The translations under genes were made by a program, and so were the position numbers. The notes under the pieces were generated by a model. The model searched no databases. It saw nothing but the letters and a program-made list of their open reading frames with translations, and was not told the origin of the DNA. 63,086 bases of DNA from positions 1-63,086 of the forward strand of contig JAOACP010000010.1 of the NCBI GenBank assembly GCA_026417795.1, read 5' to 3'. Every line of letters begins with the position of its first letter. Within the stretch, counting starts at the first letter, position 1. This document shows, in pieces, positions 24,866 through 31,473 of this stretch. The DNA is from Thermanaerothrix sp. (lineage in GTDB: Bacteria > Synergistota > Synergistia > Synergistales > Synergistaceae).

Positions 24866-26371
24866 ATGTTCCTTCAAAGGAAGAGGGGGGTGCTTCTGCA
24901 CTTCACCTCCCTTGAGGGGCCCTACGGGGCGGGGGATTTAGGGCCTTCCGCCAGGAGGATGGGGGAGATCATGGCGGAAGGGGGGTGGACCCTTTGGCAG
25001 ATGCTGCCCCTCAACTACCCGAACCCCGCCATGGGGTTCAGCCCCTACGCGTCCTACGGGGCCTTCCCCCTGAACCCTGCCCTAATCTCCATAGAGGACC
25101 TGGTGGACCAAGGGCTGATAGGCCCCGAGCTGGCGGGGTCCCTTCGGGTTTCCCTTGAGACCCCCTGGAGGGCGGACCTCATGGGGGCCTTCAGGTCAAG
25201 GCGGGCGGCGGCGGAGGAGGCGTTCCGGCTTTTTAAGGGGGGCGCTTCGTCCCATCTCTTGGAGGACTACCAGGGGTTTCTTGAGGAAAACTCCTTTTGG
25301 ATACACCGGTGGGGGCTCTTCATGGCCTTGAAGGAGCGCTTCCGGGGGGACTCTTGGACCCGCTGGCCCCTGTGGGCTCGGAGCTTTGAGGGAGCCTCGG
25401 CCAAGGCGGACGTGGAGCTTATGGATAGGGGCGAGTTCTTCAAGTTCGAGCAGTTCCTCGCCTTCCGCCAGGTGCGGGCTTCCCGGGAGTTCTGTTCCTC
25501 GAAGGGTGTGACCCTGATGGGGGACCTTCCAATATACGTGGCCCACGACGGCATGGATCCCTGGGCCTTCCCGGAGATCTTCGAGCTGGACGGGGAGGGG
25601 AACCCCGTAGAGGTGGCGGGGGTGCCGCCGGATTACTTCAGCGAGACCGGCCAGCGGTGGGGGAATCCCCTTTATCGATGGGATGTGATGAAGGAGGACC
25701 GGTACCAGTGGTGGTTCATGAGGCTTAAAACCTCCCTTCAGGTGTTCGATGTGGTGAGGATCGACCACTTCAGGGGGTTTGCGGGCTACTGGGCCATACC
25801 GTCCGGAGAGGACACGGCGGTGAAGGGCCGCTGGAGGGAGGGGCCGGGAAACGGTTTCTTCGATGCCATCCTGGAGAGGTTCGGCTTCACCCCTCGCATT
25901 GAGGGCCGTGGATGTCCGCTGCCATTGGTGGCGGAGGACCTCGGGGTGATAACCGACGACGTGACGTCCCTTCGCCTGAGGTATGGGATGCCGGGCATGA
26001 GGGTGCTGCAGTTCGCCTTTTCGGGCGGGGAGGACAACCCGCACCTTCCATGGAACCACGAGGCCTTGGGGGTGGCCTATACCGGCACCCACGACAACGA
26101 CACGTCCCTTGGGTGGTGGATAAAGGCTTCTTCGGAGGAGAGGAGGGCTTTAAGGCGCCTTGCGGGTCGTCCGTTGGACCCCGAGGGGGCGGTGGAGGCC
26201 ATGGTAAGGCTTGTGCTGTGCTCTCCTTCGAGGTGGAGGGTCATACCCGTTCAGGATCTGCTCTGTCTTGACGGCGGGCATCGGATGAACACCCCCTCAT
26301 CGGCCGCGGGCAACTGGCTGTTCAGGCTTCACCGGGCCGATCACAGGAGGTTCCAGGCATGGTGGATATGA
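24866..26371 (+). CDS. malQ: 4-alpha-glucanotransferase (amylomaltase)
   Basis: MalQ transfers alpha-1,4-glucan segments between chains. The 501-residue GH77 protein shows RGVLLHFTSLEGPYGAGDLG, WTLWQMLPLNYPN, SPYASYGAFPLNP, VRIDHFRGFAGYWAIP with the catalytic Asp, and the catalytic Glu in VAEDLGVITDDV. Near the end is TGTHDNDTSLGWW. ATG 24866 has GGAGGG six bases upstream and is preferred to 24860. Its 3' end overlaps the HPt gene by 13 nt, an unexpected coupling of sugar metabolism to a signalling gene. Confidence 0.95.
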   Translation: MFLQRKRGVLLHFTSLEGPYGAGDLGPSARRMGEIMAEGGWTLWQMLPLNYPNPAMGFSPYASYGAFPLNPALISIEDLVDQGLIGPELAGSLRVSLETPWRADLMGAFRSRRAAAEEAFRLFKGGASSHLLEDYQGFLEENSFWIHRWGLFMALKERFRGDSWTRWPLWARSFEGASAKADVELMDRGEFFKFEQFLAFRQVRASREFCSSKGVTLMGDLPIYVAHDGMDPWAFPEIFELDGEGNPVEVAGVPPDYFSETGQRWGNPLYRWDVMKEDRYQWWFMRLKTSLQVFDVVRIDHFRGFAGYWAIPSGEDTAVKGRWREGPGNGFFDAILERFGFTPRIEGRGCPLPLVAEDLGVITDDVTSLRLRYGMPGMRVLQFAFSGGEDNPHLPWNHEALGVAYTGTHDNDTSLGWWIKASSEERRALRRLAGRPLDPEGAVEAMVRLVLCSPSRWRVIPVQDLLCLDGGHRMNTPSSAAGNWLFRLHRADHRRFQAWWI

Positions 26372-26724
26372 CGGGAGCTGGTGATTGCCTTCCCGATTTT
26401 GACGTTGAGGGTCTTTGGGAGAGGCTGAGCGGGGACGTGGAGGCCATGTTGACCATGCTGGAGATGTTCCAGGACGAGTTTCCCCGGCGCCTTACGGCCT
26501 TGAGGGATGGTGTGGGCAGGGGGGATCTCAAGGAGGTGTCTCGGTGCGCCCACGGCATCAAGGGGCTCTGCGCCGGCATAGGGGCGGAGAGGCTCAGGGC
26601 TTTGATGGCGGCGGTGGAGAAGGAGCCTTCCCTTGCGGATCAGGGGTTTTTTAGGGAGGTAAGCGCTGGTTTTTTGCGGTTTGCCAAGGCATCGGAGGAG
26701 CTTCGGAGGAGGTGGGGAAGATGA
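26359..26724 (+). CDS. Stand-alone HPt (histidine phosphotransfer) protein
   Basis: A small 121-residue protein with a single HPt fold: CAHGIKGLCAGIGAERL carries the phosphorylatable His in the AHxxKGxxxxxGA context, flanked by amphipathic helices (DVEAMLTMLEMFQDEFPRRL). HPt proteins relay phosphate between receiver domains. It overlaps malQ at its start and the next gene at its stop (ATGA), so it is embedded in a metabolic operon with no kinase or regulator beside it. The only REC proteins visible are those of the che operon, 4 kb away on the other strand. The partner is unknown. Confidence 0.85.
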   Translation: MVDMTGAGDCLPDFDVEGLWERLSGDVEAMLTMLEMFQDEFPRRLTALRDGVGRGDLKEVSRCAHGIKGLCAGIGAERLRALMAAVEKEPSLADQGFFREVSAGFLRFAKASEELRRRWGR

Positions 26725-27707
26725 GGCTTATAAGGGCTGAGGAGGTAAGGAGGCTGCTTCCCATGGGTGAGGCGGCCAAGGCGGTGAGGCGTGCGCTGGC
26801 GGCCTGGTCCGCCGACAGGGCTCAGGTGCCGGTGAGGGAGAGGCTGTCCCTTGAGCTTGGGGACGTGCTGTTCATGCCCGCCTCGGTGAAGGACGTGACC
26901 GAGGCGGCGGGAATCAAGGTGGTATCGGTTTTTCCGGGCAACGCGTCATTGGACAAGCCCTCCGTCAGCGCCATGATGGTCCTCTTGTCCCCTCAGACCG
27001 GTGAGGTGGAGGCCTTGATGGACGGAACGGAGCTCACCCGGATAAGGACCGGTGCGGTCACCTGCTGCGCCACCGACCTGCTGGCCCGGAAGGACGCGGC
27101 GGTGGGGGCTTTGTTCGGCACCGGCGGACAGGGGATGACCCAGCTGGAGGGCATGTTAACCGCAAGACCCCTTGAAAGGGTGAACGTGTACGACCAGGAC
27201 AGGGAGAGGGCCCAGAGGTTCGTAAACGCCGCGTCCAAGCTGGCGGAGTCCAGGGGGTGCCGCCTTTTGGTGGCGGATTCCCCGGAGGACGCGGTGGCGG
27301 ACGCCATGGTAATAACCACCGCCACCACATCCAGCAAGCCGGTCTTCCCCGGGGCCATGCTGTCCATGGGGGCCCACGTGAACGCCATAGGGGCCTACAC
27401 CCCCACCTCCCGGGAGCTGGATTCTAAGACCATGGAACGGGCGGACCTGGTCTACGTGGACTACCTTAAGGGGGCGTTGGAGGAGGCGGGGGACATACTC
27501 ATCCCCATCGGCGAGGGGCTGTTCGGACCTGAGCGGATAGCCGGAGAGCTTGGGGAGCTGGTGCTCGGCACCGCCGAGGGCCGGACCGGCAACTTCCAGA
27601 TAACGGTGATGAAGAGCGTGGGCTTCGGCGCCCTGGACGTGGTGTGCGCCAACAGGGTCCTCCAGCGGGCCCTTGAGGAGGGGCTGGGGGAGGAGATAAG
27701 CCTTTAG
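26721..27707 (+). CDS. Ornithine cyclodeaminase / mu-crystallin family protein
   Basis: An NAD(P)-binding enzyme of 328 residues with the family blocks VPVRERLSLELGDVLFMPAS, LTRIRTGAVTCCATDLLAR, AALFGTGGQGMTQLEGML-like Rossmann motif (GTGGQG) and GAHVNAIGAYTPTSRELD. Members include ornithine cyclodeaminase, alanine dehydrogenase and imine/ketimine reductases, so the substrate is not fixed by sequence. Start ATG 26721 overlaps the HPt stop and has AGGAGG at 8 nt. It is last in a glgB-malQ-HPt-ocd run. The convergent sulfatase gene ends 19 nt beyond. Confidence 0.85.
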   Translation: MRLIRAEEVRRLLPMGEAAKAVRRALAAWSADRAQVPVRERLSLELGDVLFMPASVKDVTEAAGIKVVSVFPGNASLDKPSVSAMMVLLSPQTGEVEALMDGTELTRIRTGAVTCCATDLLARKDAAVGALFGTGGQGMTQLEGMLTARPLERVNVYDQDRERAQRFVNAASKLAESRGCRLLVADSPEDAVADAMVITTATTSSKPVFPGAMLSMGAHVNAIGAYTPTSRELDSKTMERADLVYVDYLKGALEEAGDILIPIGEGLFGPERIAGELGELVLGTAEGRTGNFQITVMKSVGFGALDVVCANRVLQRALEEGLGEEISL

Positions 27708-27725
27708 GTGGTTTTACCGTGGGGC

Positions 27726-28964
27726 TCAGCGGGGGGTTTTTATCCCAAGCACCCGGAGGCTGGCATCCTTGGCCCTTCGGGCCTCCTCCCACTGGGGGTT
27801 TAGAACCATGGGCATCACCGGGGCCTTGAGGGCGGTGTCCACCACCGTCTTGCCATTGAAGGCGCTCCAGTAATCCTTGTATATGATCTCCTCCTGGGGG
27901 AACACCACAAGGCCCCGGTGCTCCCCCAGGAGGTCGCTCCCAAGCCCCTGGGGCATCCTGAAGCCCATAAGGCGCGCCACCGTGGGGGATATGTCCCATT
28001 GGCCGCAGGGGACGTGGGAGGCTCCGGTTTCGTAGGTCCCGTCCCCCTTGGGGACCAGCATGATGAAGGGCACCCTGGAGAAGTCCCGTTGGCTCCAGGG
28101 GTCTACCGTCACGGGGTCCATGCCGTTCATCTGGAGGAACTCGTTGACCTTGGACATCTCAAGCCCCGGGGCCCTGTGGTCCCCGTAGATAACCACCAGC
28201 GTCCTCCGGGCCAGGGGTGATCCCTCCAGGGCCCTTATGAAGTCCCCCACCGCCCGGTCCGCGTAGTTGGTGCTTGTGAGGTAGTCTCCAAAAACCGTGC
28301 CCCTGAAGGGGCCGGGGTCGAAGTCCCATCCCGGGACCTTGTAGGGATGGTGGCTGGACAACGTCATAACAAGGGCGAAGAAGGGCTCCTTCAAGCGCCC
28401 GCGCTTGAACATCACGTGCCCGGTCTGCCGCACCAGGCTCATGTCCGATATGCCAAGGCCCACGATTTCGTCGTTTACCAGCTTTCCCCGGTGGTAGTAC
28501 CTTTCTATGCCTATCATGGGGTAGACCCTTCTGCGGTTCCACACCGACGGGTAGTTGCCGTGGAAGGCGTAGGTGTGGTAGCCCATGGCCTTGAGTTGGT
28601 TTGGGAGGGACGGGATGGGGGATCGAAGGAGGTTGAAGGCCCCCTGGTCCTTTAAGGGAAGGAGGGAACACATGGCCAATAGTTCCCCGTCGGAGGTGTT
28701 CCCCATCCCCGTTTGTGGGTAGCAGCGGGTGAACTGTATCCCCCGTTGGGCCAGCCGATTGAGTTCCGGCGTGATCTCCCTGCCCTCTACTTTTGTGCCG
28801 ATGAGAAACTGTTGGATGGACTCCATCTGTATGTATATCACGTTAAAGCCTTTGAAGGCCCCGAAGGGCACTTCCGGGAGGGCCGCCATGCCGGGGGTGG
28901 CAGGCCACAGGGCTCCCAGGAGGACGGCTGCCAGGGCTAGGATGTGCGGGGCTTTGAGTTTCAT
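27726..28964 (-). CDS. Exported LtaS/alkaline-phosphatase-fold sulfatase family enzyme
   Basis: A 412-residue protein with a signal peptide (HILALAAVLLGALWPATPGMA) and one sulfatase-fold domain. IYIQMESIQQF holds the metal-binding Glu49, QTGMGNTSDGEL the nucleophile Thr90, and VVIYGDHRAP and the SHVP segment further metal ligands. This is the LtaS/phosphoglycerol-transferase branch, with Thr rather than a formylglycine Cys/Ser. It has only a signal peptide, no multi-helix anchor, so it may be secreted to the periplasm. ATG 28964 has GAGGTGAT upstream; 81 further in-frame bases 5' look non-coding. A full-length paralogue lies at 31474. Confidence 0.88.
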   Translation of the reverse strand: MKLKAPHILALAAVLLGALWPATPGMAALPEVPFGAFKGFNVIYIQMESIQQFLIGTKVEGREITPELNRLAQRGIQFTRCYPQTGMGNTSDGELLAMCSLLPLKDQGAFNLLRSPIPSLPNQLKAMGYHTYAFHGNYPSVWNRRRVYPMIGIERYYHRGKLVNDEIVGLGISDMSLVRQTGHVMFKRGRLKEPFFALVMTLSSHHPYKVPGWDFDPGPFRGTVFGDYLTSTNYADRAVGDFIRALEGSPLARRTLVVIYGDHRAPGLEMSKVNEFLQMNGMDPVTVDPWSQRDFSRVPFIMLVPKGDGTYETGASHVPCGQWDISPTVARLMGFRMPQGLGSDLLGEHRGLVVFPQEEIIYKDYWSAFNGKTVVDTALKAPVMPMVLNPQWEEARRAKDASLRVLGIKTPR

Positions 28965-28997
28965 GCTATCACCTCGATAGGCGATTATACCTCCATC

Positions 28998-29026
28998 TTG
29001 AAGGGTGTGCTTCGTTGGGGTATAGA
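28998..29026 (+). promoter_or_regulatory. Promoter of the PPOX-fold gene
   Basis: TTGAAG (28998-29003), 17 nt, TATAGA (29021-29026), ending 28 nt before the ATG at 29055. It sits in the 90-bp divergent spacer with the sulfatase gene, for which a lone TATAAT (minus strand, read from 28988) can be seen. Confidence 0.6.
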
Positions 29027-29054
29027 TATGTAGCCCATTAAACATAGGAGGTGG

Positions 29055-29471
29055 ATGGCTTTGGCTTCCAAGAAGGATATGTACGATTTCCTGAGCAAGA
29101 ACCCCTTTGGATTTCTTGCCACCCTTTCAACCGAAGGGCCCAGGGTGAGGCCCTTCATGTTCCAGTTTGAGGACCAGGGGTGCCCATTGTTCTGCCTTTC
29201 CAACGACAAGGAGGTCTTCGGGCAGCTCAAGGAGGACCCCCGCTGCGAGGTGGCCTTCTGCTCCCCCGACTGGTCGGTGACGCTGCGGATCAGGGGAAGG
29301 GCGGAGTTCTTCCCGGGCCTTGAGCAGAAGGCAAGGATACTGGAGGGCAACGAGACCCTTAGGGACATGTACAAGACCCCGGACAACCCGAGCTTCGAGG
29401 TATTCCGCCTTGCCCAGTGGGAGGCCTTCTTCTGGGACTTCTCCGGCAGGAAGGACCCGGTGGAGAGGTGA
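29055..29471 (+). CDS. Pyridoxamine 5'-phosphate oxidase-fold flavin-binding protein
   Basis: A 138-residue split-barrel protein: MYDFLSKNPFGFLATLSTEG, PRVRPFMFQFEDQG and CEVAFCSPDWSVTLRIRG follow the PPOX/FMN-binding pattern seen in small oxidoreductases of anaerobes. Such proteins bind FMN or F420-like cofactors or heme; the substrate is unknown. AGGAGG is only 3 nt from ATG 29055, so TTG 29061 is an alternative start. It is a single gene with its own promoter and a strong terminator at 29571. Confidence 0.85.
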   Translation: MALASKKDMYDFLSKNPFGFLATLSTEGPRVRPFMFQFEDQGCPLFCLSNDKEVFGQLKEDPRCEVAFCSPDWSVTLRIRGRAEFFPGLEQKARILEGNETLRDMYKTPDNPSFEVFRLAQWEAFFWDFSGRKDPVER

Positions 29472-29570
29472 GGGGGCTTTGATGGAGCCGGTGGGCCCAT
29501 GGTTTTAGGCGTCTGGCGGCCCGTGGGCTGAGGGGTAGGCATGTCGAAATACCAAAAAACGTTGAAAGGC

Positions 29571-29610
29571 GTCCCGGGGGCTTGTCCCCCGGGACGGTGG
29601 TTTTTATTTT
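29571..29610 (+). terminator. Intrinsic terminator after the PPOX gene
   Basis: Perfect 10-bp stem GTCCCGGGGG (29571-29580) with CCCCCGGGAC (29586-29595), loop CTTGT, followed by GGTGG and then TTTTTATTTT. Confidence 0.9.
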
Positions 29611-29636
29611 AGGGGGCCTTTGGCCGTTCCCGCAGC

Positions 29637-30980
29637 TTAGCTCTCCCGTGATTCGAACTCCCTTAGCGCCTTTATCACCACGGGGCAGAGCATTATGAGG
29701 GCCAGCAGGTTGGGGAACACCATGAGCCCGTTGAAGGTGTCCGCCAGTTCCCAGACCAGGTCCACCTTCAGCGTGGAGCCAAGGACAATGAAGGCCACCA
29801 CCGCCGCCTTGTAGACTGGCAGCCCCTTTGAGCCGAAGAGGTACCGTACGTTTGCCTCCCCGAAGAAGTACCAGCCAACTATGGTGGAGAAGGCGAAGAA
29901 GAATAGGCACACCGCCACGAAGGGGTTTCCGATGCTTCCAAGGGCGGATGTGAAGGCCTTTTGGGTGAGGGCTATGCCGGTGGTCTTGCCGTTCAGGACG
30001 CCGGTGCAGAGGATGACGAAGGCGGTCATGTTTAGCACCACGAAGGTGTCTATGAAGACCCCCACTATTCCCATGAGGCCCTGTTCCACCGGGTGGTTTA
30101 CCTTGGCCACCGCGTGGGCGTGGGGTGTGGAGCCCATGCCAGCCTCGTTGGAGAAGAGCCCCCGGGCTATGCCGTACCGGGCGGCTTCCCTTATGGTGGC
30201 CCCTATGAGGCCTCCGGTGGCGGCGGCGGGGTTGAAGGCCCCCACCAGGATGGACTTTACGGCGCCCGGCAGCGCCCCCAGGTGGGTGGCTATGATGTAA
30301 AGGCTTCCCAGCAGGTATATGCCCGCCATGACGGGCACCATCTTCTCGGTTACCGAGGCTATCCGGCCGATGCCGCCTATGAACACGAAGGCCCCCACGG
30401 CCCCCACCCCTATGCCTACCCACAGGGGCGGCACTTGGAAGGCGGTGTGGAAGGCGTCGGCTATGGAGTTTGACTGCACCATGTTGCCTATGAAGCCCAG
30501 GGCCACGATGATGGAGATGGAGAAGAAGGCCGCCATGGAGGGCATGTTAAGGCCCCGGCTTATGTAGTAGGCGGGGCCGCCGGTGACCTGTCCCAGGTCG
30601 TCTTCGGTCTTGTAGATCTGTCCTAACACCGCTTCCCCCAGGTTGGTGGCCATGCCGAAGAAGGCCGCCAGGTACATCCAGAAGATGGCGCCGGGGCCTC
30701 CCATGGCGATGGCGGTGGCGGCTCCCGCCAGGTTGCCGGTGCCCACCTGGGCGGCCACCGCGGTGGCAAGGGCCTGGAAGGAGGACATACCGTCCTTGTC
30801 GGCCCTCTTGCCGAACAGGTTGAGCTCCCCGAAGGCCTTTCTGAAGGCCCTTCCGAAGAGCCTTATTTGAACGAAGCGGAGCCTTAGGGTGTAGAAGATG
30901 CCGGTTCCGCACAGGAGAAATATAAGGAGGTACCCCCACAGCACCCCGTTTACCGCTTTTACGAGTTCTAAGATATCCAA
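29637..30980 (-). CDS. Sodium:alanine/glycine symporter (AGCS family)
   Basis: This 447-residue carrier with about ten membrane helices imports alanine, glycine or a similar amino acid with Na+. Family signatures are GTGNLAGAATAIAMGGPGAI, FWMYLAAFFGMATNLGEAVL and GLFSNEAGMGSTPHAHAVA. The upstream in-frame region to 31112 is a structured leader, not protein. I place the start at TTG 30980 (MDILELVKAVNG) with GGGAGG 8 nt upstream. That Shine-Dalgarno lies in a long-range stem (see the leader entry), so translation is likely regulated. Confidence 0.93.
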   Translation of the reverse strand: MDILELVKAVNGVLWGYLLIFLLCGTGIFYTLRLRFVQIRLFGRAFRKAFGELNLFGKRADKDGMSSFQALATAVAAQVGTGNLAGAATAIAMGGPGAIFWMYLAAFFGMATNLGEAVLGQIYKTEDDLGQVTGGPAYYISRGLNMPSMAAFFSISIIVALGFIGNMVQSNSIADAFHTAFQVPPLWVGIGVGAVGAFVFIGGIGRIASVTEKMVPVMAGIYLLGSLYIIATHLGALPGAVKSILVGAFNPAAATGGLIGATIREAARYGIARGLFSNEAGMGSTPHAHAVAKVNHPVEQGLMGIVGVFIDTFVVLNMTAFVILCTGVLNGKTTGIALTQKAFTSALGSIGNPFVAVCLFFFAFSTIVGWYFFGEANVRYLFGSKGLPVYKAAVVAFIVLGSTLKVDLVWELADTFNGLMVFPNLLALIMLCPVVIKALREFESRES

Positions 30981-30985
30981 AGCAA

Positions 30986-31110
30986 CGTCCTCCCTTCCCT
31001 GGTTGGATAGTTGGCGGGTTCCACCGGTGTTGTTCGTCCCGTAATGTCCCGCCAGGGAGGGAAGGAGTGCCCCCAGGGCTCCGCCGGAGCCGATGGAGGG
31101 ATGCCTTGTC
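30986..31110 (-). promoter_or_regulatory. Structured mRNA leader sequestering the symporter ribosome-binding site
   Basis: On the minus strand, CCTTCCCTCCCTGG (31065-31052) can pair with CCAGGGAAGGGAGG (31002-30989), 14 positions with one mismatch and one G-U, burying the GGGAGG of the symporter. Inside lies GGCGGG (31053-31048) pairing with CCCGCC (31018-31013). Upstream is the perfect hairpin GGCTCC-GGC-GGAGCC (31091-31077). The loop contains GGTGGAACC, similar to the T-box core GGTGGNACCGCG but lacking the GCG. A TTGACA on the minus strand at 31243-31238 suggests a leader of about 200 nt. It looks like a riboswitch or attenuator; no known class could be assigned. Confidence 0.55.
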
Positions 31111-31398
31111 AAAGCAGACGTTCGGCCCTTCCGCTTGGGTTGATCAAGGAGACCACCCCCTTGTTGGGGGTATTTTAAATATTACACCCCACGCCGTCTA
31201 TATGATTGGAATATAAAAACTATTTACCGGGATAAACTGTCAAAGATAAAACAAAAATTCGGGATACATATTGTTTGTAATTTTGGGTCCAATTCGCCCT
31301 GGTCACAAGGCCGTTGGTGTTGTCTTGCCGCCGATCGGTCTTGCTGGGTCCCCTGGGGAGGCCCGTTCTTCGATGGGTTTGGCGGTTTGCGCCATGGC
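31111..31398. other. Non-coding spacer between divergent symporter and LtaS-like genes
   Basis: No gene is supported. The stretch holds a CCCCC-TTGTT-GGGGG hairpin (31156-31170) followed by TATTTTAAATATT, a very AT-rich part (31170-31290) that should contain the symporter promoter, and then ordinary GC-rich sequence leading to the LtaS-like promoter. Short open frames here have no plausible ribosome-binding site. Confidence 0.5.
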
Positions 31399-31426
31399 TT
31401 GCCTTGCCGGTTTAGGGGTGTATAAT
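31399..31426 (+). promoter_or_regulatory. Promoter of the LtaS-like gene
   Basis: TTGCCT (31399-31404), 16 nt, perfect TATAAT (31421-31426). The start codon at 31474 lies about 40 nt downstream of the expected transcription start. Confidence 0.7.
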
Positions 31427-31473
31427 CTATCGGATTCTGACTTCAAGGCAAGCTTTTTGGAGGAATGGGAGTA

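Noticed and set aside
27920-28560. Direct tandem duplication of the two LtaS-like genes
   Set aside because: The two proteins share motifs but differ in length, strand, anchoring and nucleophile, so they are old paralogues and not a recent duplication.
29640-29665. GTTCGAATC-like T-loop on the minus strand, suggesting a tRNA
   Set aside because: It encodes the C-terminus of the AGCS symporter (REFESRES), and no complementary T-stem, acceptor stem or anticodon arm fits around it.
30981-31107. Classification of the symporter leader as a T-box or glycine riboswitch
   Set aside because: The T-box-like GGTGGAACC lacks the following GCG and a recognisable Stem I, and the glycine aptamer core is not present, so the class is left open.
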